Below, piece after piece: positions 21,896 to 32,831 of a DNA stretch of 64,000 nucleotides. Within the stretch, counting starts at the first letter, position 1; each line of letters starts with the position of its first letter. A program made the position numbers and the translations under genes. This stretch comes from Candidatus Altimarinota bacterium. GTDB taxonomy: Bacteria; Patescibacteriota; Gracilibacteria; BD1-5; UBA2023. The DNA lies in the NCBI GenBank assembly GCA_028713325.1, contig JAQTON010000002.1:182146-246145 (forward strand), written 5' to 3'. A model generated the notes under the pieces. It had not been told where the DNA came from and made no database searches. It saw nothing but the letters and a program-made list of their open reading frames with translations.

Positions 21896-23554
21896 TTATA
21901 CCACGATATCCCGTACGTTGAGTACAACCTTCTTTCTCCCCATCCATACTTCCTCGCTTATTTCGACTATAAGGGAGACACTCTTTTTGGACCTGAGTTC
22001 CTCATAGAATTCTCCGAACCCAAAGGCATTGATACTGAATTTCTGACTTTTCTCGAGGAATTTCAGGTGCTTCCCGTCTTTTCCGAGGTACTCGACTCCC
22101 ATTGGGACGAAGTCCTGTATCAAGAAGAGGGGTTTCGGATTTCCGATTCCAAACGGCTTGAAAACCTGGAGGGTCGTGAAAAATTCGGGAGTAATTTCCG
22201 AGAATGTCAGATTGGTTTCGACTCTGAGGGTTTTTGTCTTGGTGGAAACGATTCCATGTTTTTCGGTGAGTTTCCGCTCTATGGTTTCTTTGAATGCTTC
22301 AAAATTTTCGGTGAGGATGGTAAATCCAGCCGCTTGGCGGTGTCCTCCAAAGGCCACGAAGTATTCACTGCATTCCTCGAGAAGTTCGACGATATTGATA
22401 TGTTCGGGGCTTCGGCAACTCGCCACGAGTTTATCTCCCTCGTTTTTGAGGGCGATTGCCGGCTTCCCAAAAGCTTCCGTCAGTCGTCCCGCGATGAGTC
22501 CGATGATTCCGTGCTCGATACTGGTGGAATCATAGAAAAGGATTCATTTGTCTCGGTCTACGACCTCCAGAGCATGTTTAATGAAATGTTCGGTCGTAGT
22601 TTTTCGTTTCGTATTGAGGTCTTCAAGTTCCGCGAGGATGGGATCAAGTTTATCTTCTCCTGCCAGGAGGAGTGCGAGAGCTTTATATGGACTATCCATA
22701 CGCCCAGCAGCATTGATACGGGGACCGATGTGGAATCCCACAATATCCGCATCCATTTCCTTGTATTTTCCTTCGACGAGTTTTCTGAGTCCGCTCGAGT
22801 TGCTGGACTTGAGTCTCTGAAGCCCGAGCGATGCAATCGTTCGGTTTTCCCCGATGAGGGGCATACAATCTGCAATCGTCCCGAGACAGGCGAAATCGAC
22901 GTACTCGAGAATCACTTTTTCGTATGAATCGGGAAAAAGTTTCATCGCCAGAGCGGAAGCGACTTTGAGAGCGACTCCAGATCCGGAAAGCGAGGAAAAA
23001 GGATAGCTTGATTCTCGGATTTTCGGGTTCAAAATAGCGATGACTTCCTGGGGGATTTCATCCGGAACCGCATGATGGTCAGAAACGATAACCTCGATCC
23101 CTTTTTCATACGCATATTTAATCGCCTCCACATCCCGGGTTCCGCAATCGACCGTGACGATGAGTTTCACATCTTTCTCCGCGAGTTCATCGATGAAGTG
23201 TTTCTTGAGTCCGTAGCCGTCGTGAACCCGGTGGGGGAGTCGGTACGATACCTGTATCCCGATCGAGGCGAAGAAACGAACGAGAAGTGCTGTGGAACTT
23301 ACTCCATCCACATCGTAGTCTCCGAATATCACGACCCGTTCTTTCTTCTCTCGTGCTTTCAAAATTCGCTCCACCGCCACATCCATACCGTCCATGAGGA
23401 ATGGATCGTGAAGGTGTTTGAGAGAGGGATGAAAGAACTCTTCTTTTTTTGCTTCATCGAGCCGGTCGAGTCATCGGTTCACGAGGAGCTTCGCCATGAG
23501 CGGTTCGTCCGATTCTCGGACTATTTCGAGGATGTTTCCACGGAGGGTTTGCAT
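21896..23554 (-). CDS. recJ: Single-stranded-DNA exonuclease RecJ
   Basis: A 552-residue RecJ. DHH-domain motifs are visible: VVIFGDYDVDGVSST, LIVTVDCGT and VIVSDHHAVPDE, with the manganese-binding Asp and His residues. The DHHA1 part contains GPRINAAGRMDSP, CRSPEHINIVELLEEC and AFGGHRQAAGFT, and a C-terminal OB-type region ends the protein. RecJ degrades 5'-tailed ssDNA in recombination and mismatch or base-excision repair. UGA at 22544-22546 and one in the N-terminal VNRGLDRL stretch are read as Gly. Start ATG 23552-23554 recovers the usual MAKLLVNRG head. It begins 11 bases after the large membrane gene and is probably co-transcribed with it. Stop UAA. Confidence 0.95.
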
Positions 23555-23565
23555 AATTTTAATTA

Positions 23566-26500
23566 TTATTTGATTCGAAACAACGCCAACCATCCATGAG
23601 TTACATAACTCTGGAATATTTTGATCATCTCGTTTTGGTTTTTCGGCGGATTTTTATCGAGGTATTTTACGAGCGGAACGAGATAGGAGTATGACGTATC
23701 GGTGATTTTCTTGTTCTTGATGAGTTCGAGAATATGATTGTAGCACTGGAATTGTTTCTCTCAACGATTTACCATAGTCTCCATTCACTCCCCATCTATT
23801 TTGTATGATTCGTAATTCACTCCCGCATAGGTGAGGTATGTTGCAGGATCCTTTTCTTCGAGAGCTATCTGGAGACAGAGGCTGTCGGTCTGTATGAGTT
23901 CGAGCTTATCGGACCTAAAAGTTTTGAGAAGGTTTTCAAACCGTTTCGTCAAATCGTGTCGGGGATCTTTGTCGATGGTCGCGGCATTGAGATCGACGAT
24001 GAAGTATTTGAGTCCGAGTTTCTCCATGCGGGAGACGGTGATATTCGGATCCTCATCATAGAAGTATTTCCCGAACTGTGTCACGAGACTGTCGTCATAA
24101 TACCGGGAGCGATTATTGTCGATAAAGTACGTGAGAAAGGTACCGATTCGGTAAATCCCCGCGGTGTTTTTGATATCTTTGTTCGGATAAAGAACGGTTT
24201 TATAGAGCGTTCCGAGAGTTGCACGTGCTTCTGCTTGGAGAGAGAGAACATCCATCTGAGAAAGTCCGAGTTTGGTGAGATCGGTTCTCATAATCTCGCT
24301 CAGAATCTGTTGGAGTTTTCCAAGCTTCTGTTCACCTCCAAGATTGCTCTCCAGTATTTTTTTCAGAGTGGGGTTCTTGATTTTTTGGAGAGTGGTGGTA
24401 AAGATTGTTTTCTCCGATTCGATATTGAGGGTCGTGAGAATGGTGAAATAATCGGGATGAGATGAGAAAATACCCTCCTCTTGAGTAAGAGACCCGTTTT
24501 TAAACTCGTTAAATCCGGCAGCCTTCAGATTCGCCCAACCGTGCGGAACGGAGGATGCGAAGAAATAGGCACTCGTTATGCAGAAAAATATAATCGCTCC
24601 AAAGAAACGAACCATATTTTCATTTCCTTCCCCCTCTTCTTTTCGATATTCCGTCATATGCCATCCTCCGACGAGAATCGCGAGCAAAAAGGCGAAATAC
24701 ATGGAGATACCATACCAAACGATTCCGTACGCTGCGATGACGAAGATAAATATGTAAAAGCTCGCGAACACCAGATTCAGAAGAAAGAGCTCGGTTTTTC
24801 TGCTTTTTCTGTCGAGTGCGAAAGAAAAATAAGCAAGCGGGAGAAATGAGAATAAAGCTATCCAGACATATCCTCCGGGAAGCGTTTTCGAAGCGAAAAA
24901 CTCGATGATAATCGTCGAAAGTCATGGATGGAAAAAATAGGCGTATTCAAATCCGAGCATCGCGATGAGTCCGATAATCCAGAGCGGGTTCTTAAAAGCA
25001 AGAAACAGGAATATAACCGGAATGAGGGCGAGGAAAAACGGTGTGATCTCCGTGTATTCTCCGGGTTGATTGCTCTGCATCGTGAGATTTAAGGGAAGTT
25101 TCAAATAGTTGTTCACCCCGTCAGCATACCCGAAGTATCGTCCAAGATCTTCGTTCTGCGATTTCCCGCTCGAAGAAATAGACTGAGAGATATCCCCGCT
25201 CTCTATTTTTTGTAACTCTGCCGATGTGTAGATTTTTGTATAATCGGGTATGAGAACATCCCCTTTCCCATTCAATATATCGCTTATTTTCACCCCGCTA
25301 ATTCCCGTTTCGCTGATATTTTTCAGTATCCATGGAGACGTAGGGATTACCACTCCCACGAGGAAGATGAGAGAAACGAGAAAGGCTTTTTTAAACGCCA
25401 CTGTTTTGTATCGATAGAAAGCGACAGAGAAAAACACTCCCGCAAGAGCGAGCGAAGCGAGAGTTACTATAGAGAGAAGATTCGCATCATCTTTCGGATA
25501 ATTCACGTTGAGCTGAGTCCAGAGACCCGCTTTCGTAAATACTCCCACAAAGAGTGCAAAGTATCCGACAAATCCGGCGAGCCCGAGTTTTGCATAGAAA
25601 ATCACTCCGAGAAGCCCGAGAATGAGCATAAGAGTCGTGAATTTGATCGCGAACGCGAGTCCGACGATCGTCCCGATAATGAGGATATAGGCGAGATTTT
25701 TGTGATGAGCGAAGAATTCGGTTTTCACTCCAGAACTCTCTCCCGTAAGAAGAGGAGAAGAGAGATCTCCTTCCAGATTCTCTCGATATCGGAGAAAGAG
25801 GTAGATCATCCCGTATATTCCTATGGCGGATACGAAGAAAAGTCCCGGATCGAGCTTCATATCTTTTGCCTGCTGGAATATGATCATCGGCATCGCGTAG
25901 AACATCGTCGCTCCGAGCAGAGGAAGATTCAGAAAACTGGAGCCGTTCTGAGGCTGGTTTCCTTTGAGACCGGTCTCTCTTTCTTTCATGAGACTTCCCA
26001 GAGCAACAGCGAGTACGATGACGGAGAGGATTCCTCCAATCTGATTCATGAAAAAAGCCTGTGGTGCGGAGTGGAACATAAACCCGATTCCTGTGAGAGT
26101 TTGCCAAGCGACCATCCCCACTCCTTTCATAATCTCTCCGTTATTCGCCATAATCTGCGGAAAGTTCATATACACTCCGAGATCGTCCCAACCGATCGGC
26201 ATCGGTCGAATGATATTGATGAAATTTACGGAAATGAGAAAGGTGAGAATCATGAAAAGAATCTCGGTGGAGAGAAGCGGGAGATTGACTTGTTCAAAGA
26301 ACGTTCCATTCGGCTTATGATTCGGAAGTTCGATTTTGTATGTCCAGAGACTCGTGAGGCTTTGAATAATTTCTTTATGAGCAATAATTCCCGCGATGAG
26401 GAGTAGTCCGATAACCGCGATGATATGGTATTGTCCAAGCGATCCGACAATAGCGAGTGCCGTAAGGAAGAGAACGAACCCGAATCCGAGCGAGAGAAGG

Positions 26501-26913
26501 AACCGAAACGCCATTTCCTCCTGTTCGAAACTCGGAATAAATCGGTGAATGACCTTTTTCCCGAGACTATAGACGATGAGAGTGAGGGTGGCGGGAAGCA
26601 GAAGATGCCCGAATATCTTGAAAAAGAGGATGAATCCGCCGTTCGCACCTCCCGTGAGACTGAAATAGACGAAACAGAGAATGAAGAGATGAAGGAGGGT
26701 ATAGAGGAGTATTGAAAGAGGGGAGAAGGTCACTTTGTCTTTCTTGGAAGTCAGAGTGAAGAATTTGTAGACCGCGTAGACGAGAGCAAGGGTAATGAGA
26801 TACGGACCATATCCCGATCCGGATTCATTGTGAAAACTTACGCTATAATATTGCGAGAGGATAAAAACGGAGAAAATAACGAAACCGAAAATTTTGAGGA
26901 GATATGCGGTCAT
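23566..26913 (-). CDS. Large multi-pass membrane protein, possible GT-C glycosyltransferase
   Basis: A 1,115-residue integral membrane protein. The first 660 residues hold more than a dozen hydrophobic helices; a loop after the first group contains RPMPIGWDDLGVYMNFPQ, whose adjacent Asp residues resemble the acidic loop-1 motif of GT-C lipid-sugar glycosyltransferases (PMT/ArnT/STT3 type). A further helical group follows, then a soluble C-terminal domain from about residue 775 with YNPNKDIKNTAGIYRIG-like sequence. UGAs at 24922, 23785 and 23761 are read as Gly, the first joining what would otherwise be two proteins. It overlaps functionally with the flippase and surface genes nearby, suggesting glycan or glycoprotein work, but no substrate can be named. 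Stop UAA at 23566-23568. Confidence 0.75.
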
Positions 26914-27031
26914 AACAAGCGGGTAAATGATTAAGATACATCTGTGGTAGTATATTGAAAAATGGAAGAAGTCCAGTAATTCTTTGGGGGAATGATCGGG
27001 AAGAATTTTTTATATAAATTCAATTATTGTA

Positions 27032-27105
27032 TCATCCTCGGGCTTGACCCGGGGATCCAGCCGAATAGGTTCGTTTACTTTGGATCCCCGCATTCGCGAG
27101 GATGA
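27032..27105. repeat. Long imperfect inverted repeat (REP/MITE-like)
   Basis: TCATCCTCG (27032-27040) pairs with CGAGGATGA (27097-27105), and CGGGGATCCA pairs with TGGATCCCCG (27081-27090). The unpaired internal parts are GGCTTGACC on one side and CATTCG on the other, and a 21-base loop caps it. This arrangement matches a palindromic element type dispersed in many bacterial genomes. It lies between tex and the membrane gene. Confidence 0.75.
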
Positions 27106-27134
27106 CAAAAATCCTAATCTAAACCCTCTTTCTT

Positions 27135-29234
27135 TTACACATCCTTCATACTCAATTGTATTTTTCCTGTTTTTGTATCGATTCCGGTTACTTTCACTTT
27201 CACTCGGTCTCCGACACTCACGATCTCACTCGGATTCTGTACGAATTTGTTCGCCATCTGCGATACATGCACGAGTCCGTCGTTTTTGAGTCAGATATCC
27301 ACGAAGGCCCCGAAGGCCACGACATTCCGCACGACTCCGTCGAAGATATCCCCTTCTTTTACGTCTTCCATCGCGACTTTTTTCCGGGCTTTTGTGTGGG
27401 TGGAGTTCACTCGTTTCTCGACTCCTATCTGTTCGTACGCTCCTCGTATAAACTTGACGGTATCCCGATTGGTATCGGGATAGAGAGCAATCATTTCTTT
27501 CGCGTGCTCGGAGAAATTATCGGAATTTACCCCGTGTTCGAGGATGTACTTTGCGAGCGGATATTGGTCCGGGTGGATGTCGGTGTTGTCGAGCGGTTCC
27601 TTGCTCTCCGGAACTCTCAGGAACCCGATGGCGAGCAGATAGGCTTTTTCGGAGAGGGTTTTCTGCAAAACCGCACGGGATTTGTACGGACGGTGGTTGT
27701 ATATCTTCTTTGCCTCTCTTTTGTCTATTCAAGATATATGCTGGAGTACATAAATCGACGCATTATTCACGCTGATTCCGACCTCGTTCACCACGTCCTC
27801 CACGACGTATCCGAGCTTCTCGTCGAGTTTTTTCTCGGCGATATCGTGCTGGTACATCCCGACTCCGATGGATCCGACCGGCACTTTCACGAGTTCGGAG
27901 AGCGGATCGATGTACCGTCGTCCGATGGACACGGTTCCACGGTCGAGCGAATCGAGATCGGGGAATTCTTCCTGAGCCACCGGACTGGCGGAGTAGACCG
28001 ATGCCCCGCTCTCATTCACAACAAATACATCTCCCGAGAAGAGTTCTGCGACGAGCGTGCAGGTTTCATCGCATCCCGTACCATTTCCGACAACCACAAC
28101 ATCTATCGAATGTTTCTTGAAAATACCCGCGAGTTTCGCACGGGCATTCTCCATCTCATGGAGGAACATCTTGTCGAACGCGACAGGATTCCCGAGTGTA
28201 TCGATGACGCACATCTTGCACCCCGCTCGGTACCCGGGATCGATGGCGAGAATGGTTTTCCCGTACTCGGGTCGGGTCATAAGGAGAGCTTGCAGATTGG
28301 TCTGAAAAGTCTTGATGGAATCGTCCTCTCCGAGCTCCGAGAGTTCTCCTCGGATTTCGTTCTCCACAGAGCCGAAGAGTGCTTCGTAACCGAGTTTGAA
28401 TCCAAGTTCGAGTTCCTCTATAAAGGCGTAACCGAGTCAGAGAAGATTTCTGTAGGTTGCACGCATACTTCCGAGAATCGCCTCGTCTTTCTCCAGTTTC
28501 ACATTCAATATCCCGAGGTTTTCTCCTCGGTTCAACGCGAGAATCTGGTAGGGTTTGATGCGGTTGATGCGAGAGTTGAATGCGAAATAGAGTGCAAATT
28601 TCGGAATCTGCTCCGTGTCTTTCGCATTGAGCTTCTCGAGCATTTTGTCGCTCTTCTTACTCGCGGAAATATCACCGGTTTTCTGGAGCTCGGCGATGAG
28701 CGAGTGTCGGAGATCGGCATTCGCCGAAACCTCCGCTCCGATGATTTCGATGGCACCTTCGATAATCTCTTCTCGCGGGAATTCCGCGAGAAGTTTCTCC
28801 GGAATCATGAGCGAATTCTTTTTAATTGCATCCGCCACGACCTGAAATCCCTTCTCGATCGCGATCATCGCCTTGGTTTTCTTCTTGGATTTATAGGGTT
28901 TGTAGAGTTCCTCCACTTCTTTCAGAGTCTTCGCGGCAATGATATTCGCCATAAGCTCCGGAGTCATCTTCCCGAGCTCTTCGATACCATTGACGGCAGT
29001 CTGTTTGGCTTTATGGAGATTCTCCTCCTTGGTCTGGAGCTCTATGATGGCACGAATATCGTTCTCATCGAGATTTCCCGTACGCTCCTTGCGGTATCGC
29101 GCGATAAACGGCACGGTCGCCCCTTCAGCGGTGAGTTCCAGAATTACATTGATTTGCGACTCTCGGTAGTCGAGTGCTTGGGAGATTATTTTGGTGTAGT
29201 TGGGAGTGGGGAGAATTGTTGGAGATGAGGACAT
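27135..29234 (-). CDS. tex: Tex-family transcription accessory / RNA-binding protein
   Basis: A 699-residue Tex protein. The N-terminal helical domain starts near YTKIISQALDYRESQ and has VPFIARYRKERTGNLDEN, a family hallmark. The YqgF/RNase-H-like domain shows TILAIDPGYRAGCKMCVID and VVVVGNGTGCDET. Then come the helix-hairpin-helix region (VVNEVGISVNNAS, a variant of the EVGVDVNTAS motif) and a C-terminal S1 domain (VAFGAFVDIG...GLVHVSQMAN). UGAs at 28437, 27729 and 27291 are read as Gly; the last is the conserved Gly after the S1 FVDI. Tex binds RNA and influences transcription and stress tolerance. Stop UAA at 27135-27137. Confidence 0.95.
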
Positions 29235-29249
29235 AAAAAGTATTTAAAT

Positions 29250-29933
29250 TTAAATAAATGAAGGTTTATCTCATAGATGATACAATGTATTACACCGACA
29301 ATTTTCATGGAACGGTGCATGTAAAAATCAGTTAGAATAAACTTCATCGTAGTAAATCCATCACATTTCACTGGCTCTTAAACATTCATCACAAATATTA
29401 GTATTTCATTGGGTATCAAGCTTCTTGTATCATCTGATTCAGGTTTTTTCACAATATTCTTTATGTTGATTAAACTTTTCTTCTTCAACTTCTTTTTTGT
29501 ACTCCGTTTCTACTTGACGAACTACGCTCTTTAATGGTTCTATTGGACCCCAACCATGAGAATGATAAGTTTTCCCGTAAATAATTCTTGTTACTATTCC
29601 ACTTTTATTAAGTTTCCTTAAATACATGTATACTATAACAGATAGTAGAATAAATATTGTTATTATAAGGTAAAAGTAATCACTAAATATTTTATTTATT
29701 AATTCGGTATTTGCATATCAACGATATCTGCCATGATTATTATATCCCGATGTTAGTATTCCAATTAACATCAACATGATTGATAAGGATAATATAGTGC
29801 TTGGTATAACAAGATTTCCACCTTCTTTTCATTCTTTTTTAAGATAACTCATTCATAATACAAGTAACATTAATCACATCGGAATTCATACAAATAGAAA
29901 CATTATAAAAACAAATTCCATTACATTATTCAT
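29250..29933 (-). CDS. AT-rich membrane orphan with C-terminal cysteine module
   Basis: A 227-residue protein from ATG 29931-29933 to UAA 29250-29252, visible only with UGA as Gly because it has eleven UGAs. Three hydrophobic segments lie at about residues 4-30 (MEFVFIMFLFVG), 42-62 and 88-105 (YFYLIITIFILLSVIVY), then a charged stretch (TEYKKEVEEEKFN). The C-terminus has CDECLRASEMGW and HENCRCNTLYH, a cysteine pair set like the zinc or HPNCRC endings of some phage head-morphogenesis and toxin-like proteins. Sequence is clearly more AT-rich and uses UGA more than neighbours, suggesting different ancestry. It sits between tex and the flippase on the same strand. Function unknown. Confidence 0.7.
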
Positions 29934-29979
29934 ACATATATATTAATTATAGGATAGAAATCAAGTATATAAATATATC

Positions 29980-31494
29980 TTATCCTCCTCTCTTCATCTT
30001 CTTCAACTCTCCCAAAAACATCTTCCCTTCTTTCAGATTCACGAGCAGGAACGGAAGAACCGTGAGAATCGAAATCCCCACGATACCTGCAAGCCCTTGT
30101 ACTCGGGAAATTCCCACCAAGAGGGGAGCGAGGAAGTACCAGGAAATCCCTCCTATAATAATTGTGAGTGCGAGGTTTTTGAGGAAGAAGACGAAATCGA
30201 ACCCATTGGAGTACATATCGGTTGCCCGGTCGGAGAGGTACCAGATGGGTATCCAGGAGAGTCAGACGGCGAGAGCGGAACCGACGACTCCATAATAGTG
30301 TATGAATATGAGATTGAGGATAATATTGAAGACGAGACCGATTCAGAGAATCTTGACCCGTTCTTGTATACGTCCCACTCCGGCAAGAATCTGGAAGTTG
30401 ATTTGGAGGAGGAAATTGAGCACGATGAAAAACGCGGAATACTGGAGGATGATTCCGGACATCAGGAACTTCTCCCCGAAGAGGATGCTCGCAAAAGCGG
30501 GACCGAATACGAACATAAACATGCTCGTTACTATCCCAAGTACGGCAAAGTACTTATAAAAGAGGCTCTTAATGGCGGTGATTTTTGATTCGTCTCCCTT
30601 TCCGTGCAGTTCCGAGATGACCGGAAAGAGAAACCCGATGATGGGCGTGATGATGATGAACGGAATCCCGATAATGCTCAGATAATTCGTATAGTACCCG
30701 GCATCACGAGTTCCGAGAAGGTAGATGATGAGTTGCATATCCACTTGTCCGAGAACGGTTCCGACATTGGCGGCAAGCACGACCCAGAGGGCGTATTTTA
30801 TGACCTTTTTTATGAGTTCCTTGTCATAGATAATCTTGGCATCTCTCAGGTACGGAATATAGTAGGAGCGATACATGAAATACGACCCGAATCCGATTCC
30901 GACCACTACTCCGCCGATCCATGTCCAGGCGTAGGTTATGAGGTTTCCCCTATCCATAAAATAAAGCCCCATCGTAAAAAGAACGACGAATATCATTCGA
31001 AGGAATTCCGTTCCTTTCTGGAGTTTGGTGTTCTGGCTTACTCAGAAGATGGTGGTATTCATACTATGGATATTTATCCCCAGAAAAAAGAGACAAAAAA
31101 CCTGGATCACTCCGACGGCTTCCGCCGAACGGAAATAGTGTTCCGCCAGATATCCGGAAGAGAAAAACAACACGAGGACGATGAGCGTACTCGTAACAAT
31201 CTGAGCTATGAGCGAATAGACAACGAGGGATTTGAACCGTGTCCAGTCTTTTTGTACGATGCATTTCGGCAGGAAAAAGTTGAGACTCTCCGTGAGTCCG
31301 AGATCGTGGTAGACCGCAAGGAGACTTATGAGACTGAGGATTCCGTACAAGAGACCTATTTCCTCGACCGTGAGGTCGGCCGAGAGGATGATTTTCACGA
31401 CATATCCGAGCGGTCCGACGAGGAATGAGAAGAGATAGAGCCAGAACCCTTTACGGATGAATTTTTCTGCGAGCGATTCGGAATGGTTGAGCAT
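29980..31494 (-). CDS. Polysaccharide/lipid flippase (MATE/MVF superfamily)
   Basis: A 504-residue multi-pass membrane protein with twelve or more helices. It starts with a short cytoplasmic head (LAEKFIRKGFWLYLFSFL) followed by GYVVKIILSADLTVEEIGLLYGI, the pattern of Wzx/RfbX-like flippases (N-terminal helix, then a conserved loop). A later part reads DVQLIIYLLGTRDAGYYTNYL-like (actual: QVDMQLIIYLLGTRDAGYY), which is the second-half repeat of this fold. Several UGAs (for example at 31042-31044) are read as Gly. Such proteins flip undecaprenyl-linked sugars across the membrane. It follows ftsE by 15 bases and probably shares its promoter. Substrate unknown. Stop UAA at 29980-29982. Confidence 0.85.
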
Positions 31495-31509
31495 TTGGAA
31501 AAATAGAGA

Positions 31510-32187
31510 TTACAATATATATTCTCCACCTTCTTTATCCGAAACAATCCGCCCGTCTTTGAAAGTGATGACGCGTTTCTTGAGACGATTCACGATGCGG
31601 TCATCGTGCGTAGCGATGATGATGGTCTTTCCTTGTTTATTGAGCTCCAAGAGGAGATCAATAATCTCCTCGGCGTTGTGAGGGTCAAGATTTCCCGTCG
31701 GCTCGTCTCCGAGGATGATGCTGGGATCATGGATGAGTGCCCGAGCGATACTGATACGCTGGGCTTCTCCTCCGGAAAGGGTCTCGACGAAACTCTCCTT
31801 CTTGTGAAGGAGTCCGACTCGGGAGAGGATTTCCGGTACTTTTTCTCCGATATAACTGTCCTTGTACCCGCTCACTTCCATGGCAAACGCGACATTCTCG
31901 CGAACGGTCTTCGAACGGAGGAGTTTGAAATCTTGAAATATTACTCCGATACTTCGGCGATACGCGAGGAGTTCCTTTTCCGTGTAGGAATATACATCGG
32001 TATTTTCCTTTACGAAAAAACGTCAGGATTTCGGACTCAGGTCTCCGATGAGCATCTTGATGAAGCTTGTCTTTCCGCTTCCGGATCCGCCGATGAGAAA
32101 CACGAATTCTCCCGGATTTATGGTGATATTGGCGTCTTTCAGGATGTTTTTATTCCCGTACGCGAGAGTGATATTTTCTATTTTCAT
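31510..32187 (-). CDS. ftsE: FtsE-like ABC transporter ATPase
   Basis: A 225-residue ABC ATPase. Walker A is GGSGSGKTS, the Q-loop is VIFQDFKLLRSKTVRENVAFAMEV (FtsE-type), the signature is LSGGEAQR, Walker B is SIILGDEPTGNLD, and the H-loop is IIATHDDRIV. FtsE with FtsX controls peptidoglycan hydrolases during division. One UGA at 32023-32025 is read as Gly. FtsX is not next to it; the next gene is a flippase instead. It could thus pair with an FtsX elsewhere, or be a related LolD-type ATPase. Length and the FtsE-type Q-loop region favour FtsE. Transcription probably starts at the 32218-32244 promoter. Confidence 0.85.
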
Positions 32188-32217
32188 GAAAGAAAAAATA
32201 TGATGATTAATGGCAAC

Positions 32218-32244
32218 ATCATACAGAAAAACGCGATTTTGCAA
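32218..32244 (-). promoter_or_regulatory. Promoter for ftsE and flippase
   Basis: On the minus strand TTGCAA, 15-base spacer, TATGAT. It lies back-to-back with the promoter at 32252-32280, separated by only 7 bases. Confidence 0.45.
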
Positions 32245-32251
32245 ACAATGT

Positions 32252-32280
32252 TTGCGAGATTTTTCTTTTTGTGGTATAAT
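32252..32280 (+). promoter_or_regulatory. Promoter for the cNMP-binding protein
   Basis: TTGCGA, 17-base spacer, TATAAT with a TGG extension just before it. Divergent from the ftsE promoter. Confidence 0.7.
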
Positions 32281-32319
32281 CCTCTTTGTATTTTTCATAT
32301 TTTCATATCTATTTCTCCT

Positions 32320-32724
32320 ATGTCAGCAGAAAAAAAAGGTCTCTATATTTTTGAATGATTGACACAGAAACAAATCGCCTATTTTATCATGATGTCGGAA
32401 ACGCTTCATTTTAATAAGGGGGCTACGATTATCTCGGAATGAGATGTATCCGATAACCGTGCGTATCTGATAGAATCGGGAAGCGTGGATATATATCGGC
32501 ACGATGCGAAAATCGATTCGCTCCATGCGGGCGATATTTTCGGAGAAATGGCTCTCATCACGAACGAGCCTCGAACTGCTCGGGTAGTAAGCAATACCGA
32601 TACGGAAGTGCTAGCTTTCAATAAGGATGAATTTTTGATGCTCTATAAACAATCCGGACTCTACGAGGATATCAAGAGTAAAATTCTCATGAGAGTAAAA
32701 GATAATTTTTATAATGATAAATAA
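32320..32724 (+). CDS. Cyclic-nucleotide-binding-domain protein
   Basis: A 134-residue single-domain protein, start ATG 32320, with a complete CNB fold: beta-strands with AYLIESGSVDIY, HAGDIFGEMALITNEPRTARV (phosphate-binding cassette with the FGEMAL and R-A residues) and a C-terminal helix. There is no helix-turn-helix, kinase or channel, so it would act through another protein. Two UGAs (in IFEGLTQ and SEGDVSD) are read as Gly; the second is the conserved Gly of the xEGDxxD loop. Placed next to the partner-switching genes on the opposite strand, it could feed a nucleotide signal to them, but that is inference. Confidence 0.88.
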
Positions 32725-32751
32725 TAAAGGGAATTTCGTTACGCGTATTCT

Positions 32752-32819
32752 AAAAAATCCCGAACAACTGATGTTCGGGATTTTTTAGATGAAAGGGGAG
32801 GTTTTTTGTCCCCCCCTTT
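32752..32819. terminator. Bidirectional terminator region
   Basis: AAAAAATCCCGAACA/TGTTCGGGATTTTTT (32752-32786) can work on both strands for the convergent genes. A second hairpin AAAGGGG/CCCCTTT with a T8 run (about 32789-32823) backs it on the plus strand. Confidence 0.85.
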
Positions 32820-32831
32820 TTTTTATTCTTC

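Noticed and set aside
27156..29228. Open frame of 690 codons on the plus strand opposite tex
   Set aside because: Antisense to a clearly recognised Tex protein; no recognisable domain and unusual His/Phe/Arg composition.
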